From contig CAIKOD010000087.1 in NCBI GenBank assembly GCA_903828975.1, forward strand, positions 1-38,898: a DNA stretch of 38,898 nt. Reading direction: 5' to 3'. Numbering within the stretch: the first letter of the stretch is position 1; each line of letters starts with the position of its first letter. Source of the stretch: an uncultured Methanomicrobiales archaeon (GTDB taxonomy: Archaea > Halobacteriota > Methanomicrobia > Methanomicrobiales > Methanospirillaceae). The translations under genes were made by a program, and so were the position numbers. The notes beneath the pieces are model-generated. The model had not been told where the DNA came from. It saw only the letters and a list, made by a program, of their open reading frames with translations, and did not search any database. Shown here one piece after another: positions 7,292 through 16,600 of the stretch.

Positions 7292-8635
7292 TTATTGCCC
7301 TGCTCCCGGAACTATTCCGTACTTCCGGCAGAGAGCCTGCCATGCAGAATAATCGGATCTCCCCAGTACAGGACCGAGGGAATTCAGGCGGTCCCATTCG
7401 CGGGCATCATTCCATTCTTCGCTCACAGAACCAAGGGATTTCCCCTCACCCGCAGGTAATACTTCAGGGAGAGACCTGATCCGTCCAAATGCAGGGTAAA
7501 CCCCGTTCCCGTCAGTGATAATTAAGGGGGTGGTCGTCTCGATAAACGCGTAGCCGGTATTTTTATATGCATATTCCGGGGCAGACCTGATCCCTACGGC
7601 GGTATGTTTCTCGGCATCAAAGTCCATTAACGCCACACCGTACCCCAGTTTGTGAAGTATATAGGCTAGAAGTACTGATTTCTCACAGCAGACGCCTTTA
7701 TTGTCAAGCAGTGTCTGGTACGGGTACCTGATCTCCAGCGTCCCCGTATCAAGCATCTCCTGGTCATACGGGATCTGCTGCACAAGGCTTACGGCTATCC
7801 GTACCTGGTCATCAGGATCATCCGTTTTATCCCTGATGGCATCAACCAGGGGGACGAGAAACGGGTCCTGTACAGGCAGGTAGATAAATTTCCGGTACCG
7901 GTCTTTTTCTCCTACATAGCTATAGGGGTCCTCTTTTGCTATCTCTCTGGATACACCATGGTACAAGGTAAGGTCGAGCGTTCCGTGTTCTCCCCGCAGG
8001 ACATAGGGAAACGATTTTGAAACCGCTCCCGTTTTCAATGCCATATATTGCTTTGGGATACCCCCCGAATCCTGGCTTACGGCAGGTACAGTAGAATACA
8101 CGGGTGCAGGAGTCTTTACAATGACCTGCCCCTGCTGGACAGACGTCCCCCTTGCATCAGTTCCCGTACTGCCGGAAAACGGAAATAAGCCAGCCCCGCC
8201 AGTCCCGGTAATAAACGGAATGAATGCAGTCTGGGCAATAACCAGGACCAGGATCAATACAATGACCATTGGCCATCCCTTCAATGATTGTTTCTTCTTC
8301 CCGGGGATCACCTTCCTGGCATTCAGATTTTCCCTGGTATCCGGTGAACCATATCGGGCAGGTTGCCGGTAATCAACAGATGATGGAGGAGAAATCCGTG
8401 AAGGAATATCCCCGCTTTTCCCGGCATGGCTGTATTTTTTTGCTCTTTCAAAACAAGTGCCCGCTTCATCCGCGTAACCAAGGGCACGACAGGTCATACC
8501 CAGGTTGTACCACGCATCTGCATACAGGGGGTCTATCTGTACCGCTTCCGAATAGCAACGCAACGCTTCTTCATAGCGTTTCTGCTTATAATACACGTTC
8601 CCTTGATCCTTCCAGGCGGTAGCACCGGTATCCAT
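7292..8635 (-). CDS. TPR / transmembrane / transglutaminase-like domain protein
   Basis: The exact function is unknown. From the chosen ATG (447 residues; the track starts 23 codons earlier at a GTG) two TPR units near residues 3-70 (AWKDQGNVYYKQKRYEEAL, AWYNLGMTCRALGYADEA) precede a basic linker. One membrane helix follows (MVIVLILVLVIAQTAFIPF, near residue 125), then a long domain that should lie outside the cell. That domain contains a transglutaminase-like core: QIPYDQE, GVCCEKSVLLAYILH (candidate Cys near 313), an EKHTAVGI histidine near 341, and an acidic YAFIETT segment. Catalysis as a peptidase or cross-linking enzyme is possible but unproven. The weak ribosome-binding site AGGGA before 8635 supports this start. 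It lies 82 bases downstream of the Lhr-type helicase gene on the same strand and may be cotranscribed with it. Confidence 0.8.
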   Translation of the reverse strand: MDTGATAWKDQGNVYYKQKRYEEALRCYSEAVQIDPLYADAWYNLGMTCRALGYADEAGTCFERAKKYSHAGKSGDIPSRISPPSSVDYRQPARYGSPDTRENLNARKVIPGKKKQSLKGWPMVIVLILVLVIAQTAFIPFITGTGGAGLFPFSGSTGTDARGTSVQQGQVIVKTPAPVYSTVPAVSQDSGGIPKQYMALKTGAVSKSFPYVLRGEHGTLDLTLYHGVSREIAKEDPYSYVGEKDRYRKFIYLPVQDPFLVPLVDAIRDKTDDPDDQVRIAVSLVQQIPYDQEMLDTGTLEIRYPYQTLLDNKGVCCEKSVLLAYILHKLGYGVALMDFDAEKHTAVGIRSAPEYAYKNTGYAFIETTTPLIITDGNGVYPAFGRIRSLPEVLPAGEGKSLGSVSEEWNDAREWDRLNSLGPVLGRSDYSAWQALCRKYGIVPGAGQ

Positions 8636-8717
8636 TATTCCCTGCAGATACTCTTGTCTGATATTTCGTTCCGGAAAATTTAAACCCGTGGATAGGAACA
8701 ACACTACCCGGGAATAA

Positions 8718-11411
8718 TTACCAGTAGCGGTGGGTCCGTATGAAATTTCTTTCTGCTTTCAGTATCTCCCGGTAGAAGGCATCACCTTCAGAGAGTGTCA
8801 ATAAGATCCTCGATGCGTGTTCAGGTCCTACACCTTTACCTGCCAATGCGATGACAGCCTTTTTCCCGCTTGAAAGGACAATATTTGCGTTCCTGTTCAG
8901 CCGCATTTCGATCGCACGTTCCTCAACCGTCTTTTTCTGCTTGATTGCAACGGCATAGAGCTGTTCGTCCCATGGTTTTAAGACGGCGATGAGGCGGGCA
9001 TTGCACAGCGGACATACCGGGTTGTCCTTCACTCTTTCGACTGTTGTTTTGCTTTTCCATTTCCGGCAGTTCATACATGCAAGGAACACCTCCTGCTGCA
9101 TGAGACGGCGTTTGAGCGTTGATATAACCGCCTGGTCTGCCGTAGGGGGGGGTATCTGGTCACGGGATGAGGTGAACAGTGCCTCGGCACCCAGCAGGCT
9201 GATTGGTCCCGTATGGACCTCGATTTTTCCGGAACGGACTTCTTCAACAATAGCAGCAGCACCGTCCACGTCCATGTAAACCGAGAAAAGTTCGCGATAG
9301 GCTTCATCCTGGATTACGGTATCTTCAAACATTTCGGTAAGACGGTGAATTGAAAGTCGTTCATAATCGGCATCCGGGTCGATTGCCCCGAATTTTTTCG
9401 CTATCTGGACCAGTTTCCACTTGAACAGGGCAGTACGCTTGAGGGCGAGCCCGAGTATCCCCCTGATATGCGCGGGTTCAAGTGCAAGAAGGGCTTCTTT
9501 GACATCTGCTGCCCTTATAGTGGATGGTAACCGGAGCAGTGCCCTGTATGCATCGATCTCAATTCCTACCGTTGTACCATATCGTGCTGAAATGAGGATA
9601 GACAGGACTCGGGCAAGGGCCTCGTTTGTTTTGTGCCCTGCACAAAGGTTAAGCACGACACCTTCGGGGGCGTTTTCAAGGGTAATACACTCGTCAGTCG
9701 GTACAACAGACCTGTTCTTATCCATCTCGGAAAGAAACCGCAAGACAACGTGACATACCGTTGTATCCTCCGAATAGGAGCGGATATCCCGTGTCCTCCG
9801 GAGACGCCCCTGTTCACGTGCGACTTCAAACGGTACGGGTATCTGCTCTCCCTCCCATGAAGGTAGTTCGCCTTTTGCAAATTTCGCAGGTTCAACTGTA
9901 ATTCTTCCGTCTTCGATATCAAGGACCCGCCAGAGCTGGCCCTTGGTAATAAATACTGCACCCGTGTAGATCCATCCCACGACAAATGACTCGTCAAGCG
10001 TACCGACCGTCTTCCGCGAGACCATGTCAAAGACCGGCATCTTCCGCTCGTCATGGATCATCGAAAGGTTTCCGGCGAGGTAGCGCCTGGCCCGGGACGT
10101 GGTAATCACCCTGTCAGCATCCAGCCTGATCAGCCGGTGGTCTTCCATCTGGTCACATACCTTTGAAAGGAAGCCCGGGTCACCGGAAAAGACGGAAGTC
10201 CTCGTTATAATTGAGCTGATTTTCGATTTCTGGATTTCACCATATTCTACGGCCATCGCTGCGACCTGGTTGGCAAGGACATCAGCTGCATCTTTCGGGA
10301 TCCGGACAGGTTCTATCTCATTTGCCTTGGCCTTCCTGGCAATAACAAGCGATTCGAGAAGGTCATCAAACCCGGTAGCAAATACAGTGCCCCGTGACAC
10401 CGTGTTCAGCTGGTGCCCTGCCCGGCCAACTCTTTGGACCAGGCGTGCGACTTCCCGGGGGGAGCCAAACTGTAATACGTGACCGACATGCCCGATATCA
10501 ATACCGAGTTCCATCGAAGATGTGCAGATGAGTGCCTTTATCCGGCCGGATTTGAACTTTTCCTCGGCTTCGATCCGTACTTCCCGGGAAAGAGAACCAT
10601 GGTGGACTTCAACATCCCCCCTGGTATACAGGACATGGCCCAGCGCCTCTGCGGTGACACGTGTATTGGTAAAGACAAGGGTTGATCCATGGGAATCGAT
10701 TGATTTGCCCACGGATTCCGCCTGGTGATCAAATTTATCACCAATATATTCCACCCCGATCTCGAGGTGTTTCGCGACCGGGACTGAAACAAGTGAGAAC
10801 GGGCGCTGCCCGCAAAGGTAACGACCCACATCCTCCGGGTTTCCGACCGTCGCAGATAGTCCCAGTCGCTGGAATTCCCCGGCATACTCCACCAGCCGTT
10901 CAAGTGCCACCGCGAGCTGTATTCCCCGTTTACTTCCTGCAAGCTCGTGAATTTCATCAACTACTACAAAACGTACATTGTCCAGGTGCTTCCTGAGAAT
11001 TTTCCCCATAAAAAGTGCCTGGAGGGTCTCAGGCGTGGTAATTAACAGGTCAGGTGGCGAGAGTGCCTGTTTTCTACGGTCTGTTGCAGTCGTATCCCCG
11101 TGGCGCACCCCGACAGAAAAACCCAGCTCCTTACACCACCATTCGAGACGCTGGAGCATGTCCCGGTTCAGCGATCGGAGTGGCGTAATGTAGAGTACCT
11201 GAAAACCGCCTCCGGGCAGCGAAAGCATGCTGTTGAACACGGGGAGCATAGCACTCTCAGTCTTACCGGTCCCGGTTGGCGCGATAAGGACCATGTGTTC
11301 TCCTGAAAGGACACGCGGGATAGCCTGGGTCTGCACCTCGGAAAGGTCCGAGAAGCCCCGTTTCCGGATACACTCCCTGATCCGGGGGTCAAGGAGTTCA
11401 GCCGGACTCAT
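8718..11411 (-). CDS. lhr: Lhr-type superfamily 2 DNA/RNA helicase
   Basis: This is an ATP-dependent 3'-5' helicase of the archaeal Lhr/Hel112 group, connected with DNA repair and recombination. The motifs in order are a Q-motif-like FSDLSEVQTQAIP, Walker A APTGTGKTES (near 44), TPLRSLN, TTPETL, Walker B DEIH (near 152), SATVGN, TSSMELGIDIG, and motif VI QRVGRAGHQ (near 325). A long winged-helix/Lhr-core C-terminal region follows. A CMNC...CPLC zinc-ribbon-like pair lies near 777-810. The 897 residues fit archaeal Lhr. The start overlaps the end of the phosphoesterase gene by 14 bases, so translation is probably coupled. The pairing with that phosphoesterase recalls bacterial ligase-associated helicase/phosphoesterase pairs. 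Confidence 0.93.
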   Translation of the reverse strand: MSPAELLDPRIRECIRKRGFSDLSEVQTQAIPRVLSGEHMVLIAPTGTGKTESAMLPVFNSMLSLPGGGFQVLYITPLRSLNRDMLQRLEWWCKELGFSVGVRHGDTTATDRRKQALSPPDLLITTPETLQALFMGKILRKHLDNVRFVVVDEIHELAGSKRGIQLAVALERLVEYAGEFQRLGLSATVGNPEDVGRYLCGQRPFSLVSVPVAKHLEIGVEYIGDKFDHQAESVGKSIDSHGSTLVFTNTRVTAEALGHVLYTRGDVEVHHGSLSREVRIEAEEKFKSGRIKALICTSSMELGIDIGHVGHVLQFGSPREVARLVQRVGRAGHQLNTVSRGTVFATGFDDLLESLVIARKAKANEIEPVRIPKDAADVLANQVAAMAVEYGEIQKSKISSIITRTSVFSGDPGFLSKVCDQMEDHRLIRLDADRVITTSRARRYLAGNLSMIHDERKMPVFDMVSRKTVGTLDESFVVGWIYTGAVFITKGQLWRVLDIEDGRITVEPAKFAKGELPSWEGEQIPVPFEVAREQGRLRRTRDIRSYSEDTTVCHVVLRFLSEMDKNRSVVPTDECITLENAPEGVVLNLCAGHKTNEALARVLSILISARYGTTVGIEIDAYRALLRLPSTIRAADVKEALLALEPAHIRGILGLALKRTALFKWKLVQIAKKFGAIDPDADYERLSIHRLTEMFEDTVIQDEAYRELFSVYMDVDGAAAIVEEVRSGKIEVHTGPISLLGAEALFTSSRDQIPPPTADQAVISTLKRRLMQQEVFLACMNCRKWKSKTTVERVKDNPVCPLCNARLIAVLKPWDEQLYAVAIKQKKTVEERAIEMRLNRNANIVLSSGKKAVIALAGKGVGPEHASRILLTLSEGDAFYREILKAERNFIRTHRYW

Positions 11412-12372
11412 ATTCCTCCACTGACGAAAGGGGCCCTATGTAGGTACCATCAGCCAGGTAGATTTCGCAGGACTCCCTGTCCATGCACCGCGAGAGCGGG
11501 GAGGTCGGTGAACCAGCGATCTTCAGCACATCGAACCCTGATAATTCGTTAAATGCCGGTATAAACAGCACCCTCGTTCCGGAACGACCATGCTCACCCT
11601 GCGCGGTCCTTTCCGGATATTCAGGCCAGGCCATCCCTTTATAGGGGGGCCGATTGGAATTAAAACCATCCATGGGAGTGGTCCCGGAAGGGGATAATTT
11701 AGGCCCCTTCTTTTTTCTCCGCATAGTCCTGGTTTTTGTTCCTCCTACAGGTAGTATATCAGAAGGAGGTAGTTCACCTAAAGGACCGGTGCTACCAGGT
11801 TCAGGGCGGACCAGAGGCTTTACTCTCGTAAAACATTCCTCCCTGATTTTCGCAAACAGGTAGGCTGGCGCACGCAGTGAGCACCCAACATCGTCCCGGA
11901 GGCATACAAGCGGGTGATGATGGCCGCAGACAATCAGGTGGCATTTAAGGGAGAGATCGGGATAGGTATGACCATGAAGGTAACCCGTACCGTCAACCAG
12001 GGCCCCTTCTTTTGGTAACAGTTCTCCATCCACGAGGAACCGTTCTATCCCGATATCATGGTTTCCCGGCACCAGCAACAGGCGGGATAAACCCCGGAGA
12101 GATGAAAGAAGGTCCGGAAGCTCACGATATTCCTGTCGTGTCGTCTGTGTAATACTGTGTTTGACATCACCAAGGAGAAGGACTATATCAGGGTCTGTCT
12201 CCCTGATACATGCGATACACTTCTCCTGTCGCTGCCGGCTCCTGCTTTTAAAATGAATACCGTGACGTGCAAGATCTGACTCAATCCCCAGGTGGAGATC
12301 TGCGATAACCAGCACATCTTTGGTGTTGCTGACAAGGAGAGCCGGACCGGACTCGATGAATTCAAGGTTCAT
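11398..12372 (-). CDS. RPA-associated calcineurin-type metallophosphoesterase (COG1407 type)
   Basis: This is a predicted di-metal phosphoesterase. The motifs are visible in order: DLHLGIE (near 23), LLLGDVKH (near 68), PGNHD (near 101), and GHHHPL (near 150), with YLHGHTYPD before the last one. In haloarchaea the same family (rpe) is cotranscribed with RPA and an RPA-associated protein, and here it is flanked by an RPA-associated protein gene and Lhr. The gene overlaps the upstream gene by 4 bases and the downstream gene by 14, which indicates one transcript. Residues about 185-260 form an unusual Pro/Gly/Lys-rich stretch (TRTMRRKKKGPKLSPSG) inserted before the C-terminal part. It looks unstructured and is not part of the usual fold. 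The physiological substrate is unknown. Confidence 0.87.
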   Translation of the reverse strand: MNLEFIESGPALLVSNTKDVLVIADLHLGIESDLARHGIHFKSRSRQRQEKCIACIRETDPDIVLLLGDVKHSITQTTRQEYRELPDLLSSLRGLSRLLLVPGNHDIGIERFLVDGELLPKEGALVDGTGYLHGHTYPDLSLKCHLIVCGHHHPLVCLRDDVGCSLRAPAYLFAKIREECFTRVKPLVRPEPGSTGPLGELPPSDILPVGGTKTRTMRRKKKGPKLSPSGTTPMDGFNSNRPPYKGMAWPEYPERTAQGEHGRSGTRVLFIPAFNELSGFDVLKIAGSPTSPLSRCMDRESCEIYLADGTYIGPLSSVEEYESG

Positions 12373-13139
12373 AACAGCTTAATTGCACCTGCAGCAGGCT
12401 GGTAACATTCATCCTCTTCCACAAGCTGCCGGGCTGCAGCAATGACCTGGTCCTCGCGAATACCCTTGCCGGCTGCAATGGGGAGCAGTTCGGATATGTT
12501 GACACCCCTCGGTCCGCTGTGGGTTTTTATCAGCTCGAGCAGGACTTCCCGTGGATCGGGTACTACGATTGCACCACCGCTGATACTACTGACTTTTGAC
12601 AGGGCTTCCTCAACCATATCAACGAGCGATCTGATTTGGACCATGCTTACGTGATAATGATTAATTGCCTGCCTGATTACCTGGTCATCCGTTCCGTTCC
12701 TGATAGCCAGCTCCAGGACTTCAAGCCGTGCAAGTGTCTGTTCGGCCGTGACGATAATCCAGGAATCACGAGTAGCCCGGTCAACAGTCCGGATTGTCAG
12801 GGGCCTGACAACAACTCCCTTTTTAATACCCCGTGAAACCTGTACCTCCCCGGTGACCAGGACAAAAACCGGCGGTTCCACCTTTTCAAGTACCGCAAAA
12901 ACTTCCTCCTCCTGCTTACCTGTTGACAGGTTGAACATCCCGGTGGGGTCTGCAACCCACGTCTGCAGGAATTCCCCGGGTTTTTTTTCCACGCGGGTCA
13001 GGGCACCGGCCAGTAACAGATATGAACCACATGCCCCGGAAGGCGTAATCATTAATTGCGGGGACGGTTTCGATCCCGCATCCTTTTGCAGGGTTGTCCC
13101 TGACAGCTCGCCAGCAAAAATCCTGATAAGTGCCGTCAT
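12369..13139 (-). CDS. RPA-associated protein (COG3390-like, OB fold plus C-terminal winged helix)
   Basis: This is the likely partner of a replication protein A single-stranded-DNA-binding subunit. The 256 residues show an OB-fold-like N-terminal half (IRIFAGELSGTT, YLLLAGALTRVEKK, TWVADPTGMFNLSTG, VTGEVQV, VVVRPLTIRTVDR). A helical middle and a C-terminal winged-helix-like region (SGPRGVNISELLPIAAGKGI...DECYQP) follow, as in archaeal RPA-associated proteins. It is the first gene of the minus-strand block, with GGAG eight bases before the ATG and an AT-rich promoter region upstream. RPA itself is not adjacent, which differs from haloarchaeal rpa operons. The family call rests on remembered pattern and gene order; a profile search would settle it. 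Confidence 0.78.
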   Translation of the reverse strand: MTALIRIFAGELSGTTLQKDAGSKPSPQLMITPSGACGSYLLLAGALTRVEKKPGEFLQTWVADPTGMFNLSTGKQEEEVFAVLEKVEPPVFVLVTGEVQVSRGIKKGVVVRPLTIRTVDRATRDSWIIVTAEQTLARLEVLELAIRNGTDDQVIRQAINHYHVSMVQIRSLVDMVEEALSKVSSISGGAIVVPDPREVLLELIKTHSGPRGVNISELLPIAAGKGIREDQVIAAARQLVEEDECYQPAAGAIKLL

Positions 13140-13488
13140 GTCCGGAATCTCCTGTCAAATAACCAGTAATAGTACGCACAGGTTGTAAAACTGATGATTT
13201 GTTTCCCTGTATTAAAGCTAAAATACCTTAACCATTGACAGGCAGTGGGGATCATGCTTTCCGTTCCGTTCATATTGTTAATATATAGTATCTTAGGCGT
13301 CAGTTGATATCCATTATGCTGAAGGCAATTGTTCAGGTATTATCCAGGTAGCAATATAGTACCAGAAATTAAACATAACGGGTTATTTTTAGCTCATGAA
13401 AATAATCCATCATTATTATCAATCATATTATATTATAGTGGATAAATAGTTGCTATTACCAGATATCACCCTCATATATCACCTTATT

Positions 13489-13512
13489 CGTTTATTGCGC
13501 GGTCAATAAACG
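13489..13512. repeat. Perfect 9-bp inverted repeat (CGTTTATTG/CAATAAACG)
   Basis: CGTTTATTG and CAATAAACG are exact complements separated by six bases (CGCGGT). CGGAATTATTCCG (13513-13525) directly follows as another small palindrome. The position is about 100 bases upstream of the box A of the giant gene, so this is a candidate binding site for a dimeric regulator. Confidence 0.6.
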
Positions 13513-13537
13513 CGGAATTATTCCGGATACAACAACT

Positions 13538-13550
13538 CTCCATCATGGAG
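13538..13550. promoter_or_regulatory. Operator-like palindrome CTCCATCATGGAG
   Basis: This is a perfect 13-base palindrome (six pairs around one central base), 47 bases upstream of the predicted box A. It is a candidate operator; no regulator is identified. Confidence 0.45.
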
Positions 13551-13596
13551 GTAAATTGCGATTCCGGGGATTTGCAGATGAGACCTGACCCGTGAA

Positions 13597-13605
13597 TTTA
13601 TAAAG
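13597..13605 (+). promoter_or_regulatory. Predicted box A (TATA box) of the giant surface-protein gene
   Basis: TTTATAAAG fits the archaeal box A consensus. A start site about 25 bases downstream would leave a leader of roughly 30 bases before the ATG at 13659. Confidence 0.65.
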
Positions 13606-13641
13606 TTGACATTACCCTTAAATACTTTCCTATTCAACCTC

Positions 13642-13656
13642 AAACCACTGTGGTTT
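13642..13656 (+). promoter_or_regulatory. Palindrome AAACCACTGTGGTTT in the mRNA leader, two bases before the start codon
   Basis: AAACCAC and GTGGTTT pair perfectly around a single T and end two bases before the ATG at 13659. No Shine-Dalgarno sequence is visible, so this site could be a repressor-binding site or a translation-controlling element. It also contains the GTG (13650) that the ORF track uses as a start. Confidence 0.5.
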
Positions 13657-13658
13657 TT

Positions 13659-16600
13659 ATGCGAACGAAAGGGCTAAAGATTGCGTTTCTAACGGTAGTC
13701 CTGATAATCAGCATCATATCACTGTCAGCAGCGGCAGCAGATGATGTAAAGGCTACGAATTATTCTTTCTTTACGAAAGGGAATGTTAGCGGCGGAAATA
13801 CTACTCCGTCTCCGGTGGATCTCCTTCTCGGTTCAATAACTGGGACCGATGATGAGCGGGAAAACCTGGTATTGTTGGATGCGGATAATGCCAAGACTGC
13901 CTCCGGAAGCTGGATAAAGCCAATTCCGGTTCAATTCATCAGGAATGCAGGACAGGCTGGTGAAGGGGTACGGTTTGAGGTCATTTCCGAAATGGGTTCC
14001 ATCTTCTTCACAGATCAGAAAACAGTATTTGCACTTTTCTCACTCACGGACACTCCTGGCAGTACTGAAATTTTCTCACAACAGTTTGTAGGGGCAAATG
14101 CAGCGCCGGTTGTTGAGGGGATCAAACCTCTTTCCGAGAAGGTTAATTTCCTTATTGGAAATAACCAGAATAATTGGCTTACCAATGTCGACACCTACCA
14201 GGGTATCCAGTATTACGACCTCTACCCTGGAATTGACCTGAAATACGAAGGAACCGATGGGAACCTGAAAAGCGAATTCGTGCTTGAACCAACTGGTGAC
14301 CCGGCCCGCATACGGATAAAATATAATGGGATTACCAGTATTGCCAAAGGAAATGATGGGTCCCTCGTTGTCACAACACGTTCCGGTTCATTTACGGAAC
14401 TTAAACCTGATGCATACCAGATGATCCGCGGCCAGAAAGTACCGGTAATCGTCAACTATAACATATTGTCGATAAATGAAGTGGGATTTGATGTAGCGGA
14501 ATATGACAGAAGTCAGCCCCTCGTGATTGATCCGGTAATGACATATGGAATTTATCTAGCAGGAATTGGTGTGGCTGATGCGAAAGCCATTACCAAGGAT
14601 TCGGATGGAAATGCGTATATTGCCGGTAAAACGTATACGGGGTTCGTGCTTTCAGGCTCGGGAGTAGCGGCAAATAGTACCGGATCAGATGCAATTGTAG
14701 TAAAAATCAATCCCGATGGATCTACTCCATTATACAGGACCTACATCGGTGGTAACGGAGAAGACAGTGCCGCAGGAATCGCTCTTGATCAAAATCGCAA
14801 TGTATTCCTTACTGGTTCAACCAGTTCATCCGACTTCCCGACCATCCTGCCAATACAGGGATCTCTTAGGGGGACAACCAATGCGTTTGTCCTGGAACTC
14901 GGTCCGTCAGGGGATAAGATTATCTACTCGACGTACCTTGGAGGATCAGGGACTGATAACGGAAACGCCATCGCTATCGATCCGATGAATAATGTCTATA
15001 TCGCTGGAACAACTACTTCAAATGACTTCCCGACCATCGATGAATTTCATCCATCAAGGTTGATGGGGTCCCAGGCTGCATTTGTTTCAAAAATTGAATC
15101 CTCGGGGTCAAGACTCGTCTACTCGGGATATCTCGGTGGAAATGCGCCTACAACGGGTGCAGGGATTGCCGTGGACAGTGCCGGCAATGCGTTTGTCACC
15201 GGTGAGACCTATGCATCAAAAAACTTCACGGTCGTTCACGCCTACCAGCCCATTAACAGGGGAAATGCGGATGCATACCTAATTAAAATTGCACCAAACG
15301 GTGGATCAGCAGTTTATTCGACCTACATCGGGGGATCCGGCTATGACAGCGGTGCTGCGATCGCCATTGACCCCGCAGGAAATGCATATATCACAGGTGC
15401 CACGGGTTCATCAGATTTTCCCACAAAAAATGCCGCCCAGCAGCACATTGGCGGTATTCTTGACGCATTCATATTAAAAATAAATCCGGACGGCTCACAG
15501 CTCATTTATTCAACGTATCTTGGGGGTATAGGAGTTGATCGGGGTTACGGTATTGCACTGAACGATTATGGGAATGCCTATATTTCCGGGTGGACTTACT
15601 CACTGGTATTTCCGGTTGTGAACCCCTACCAGCCCCGTTACGGCGGCGGTGCATCCGATGGGTTCGTGGCAAAACTTGCCAGTAACGGGGAATCATTTGA
15701 TTATGTGACATATCTGGGAGGAAACGGTCGTGATCCTAGTTATGCAATCGCTGCCGACAACGATGGAAACGCCTATATTACAGGTGACACGAGTTCGACC
15801 AACTTTCCGATGGTAAACCCATTCCCAGTACCTCCGGGAGTACTTGCAGGGTATGTAGTCGTCTTGAGTGACCAGTTCATTCCACCAGGACCCCCGGTAG
15901 CTGATTTCTTCGCGAATACCACATTCGGGTTCAGACCTGCAACCATCGAATTTACTGACCGTTCCACCCGGCAACCGACCTCATGGCACTGGAACTTTGG
16001 AGATGGGTCAACTTCAACGTTACAAAACCCTGTCCACACCTACACACAAACAGGCCGGTATACGGTGGGCCTGACTGCCAGTAACACATATGGGTCAGAT
16101 ACCGTTGTTAAAGAAAATTACATCGAGGTCACCCCACCGATTGTTGGTGGTGATAAAGGGTACTATCTTGTTCACAGCAATGTTGAGGGAGCAACAGTCC
16201 AATTTGACGGTATTACTAAAGGAACAATCACCAACGGCACATTCCTTTTCGAAGTATATGTAACCGGGACACCTTTCAGGACGTTCACCGTTCAACAATG
16301 CGGGTACTTCTCTCTGACCCAGAATATTGCTGATTACCCGGGAAAGGGTGAGACAGTTAACCTGTACGCCAACCTCACAGCCCCGAAGGAACCCCTTATC
16401 GCCGATTTCATCGGGAATACGACATCTGGTGCTGCACCATTGTCTGTCGGTTTCACCGACAATAGTATCGGACACCCTGAGACCTGGTACTGGGCATTTG
16501 GTGATGGCGTTTCCTCTACGGAAGAAAATCCTGTACATTCCTACTCAACTCGCGGAACCTACAATGTCAGCCTGTATGTTACAAACAGCGCCTGTTACAA

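Larger units (their letters stand above)
13140..13658. other. Divergent intergenic control region with several palindromes
   Basis: This roughly 520-base AT-rich region lies between the RPA-associated protein gene and the giant surface-protein gene. It should hold both promoters and contains no credible ORF. Distinct inverted repeats lie at 13489-13512, about 13513-13526, 13538-13550 and 13642-13656, and are listed separately. Confidence 0.7.

Noticed and set aside
9566-10054. 162-codon ORF in the Lhr gene on the same strand
   Set aside because: It is an alternative frame of an intact helicase gene with no motifs of its own.
15693-15974. Minus-strand ORFs under the giant surface-protein gene
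   Set aside because: They are repetitive shadows of the propeller and PKD repeats.
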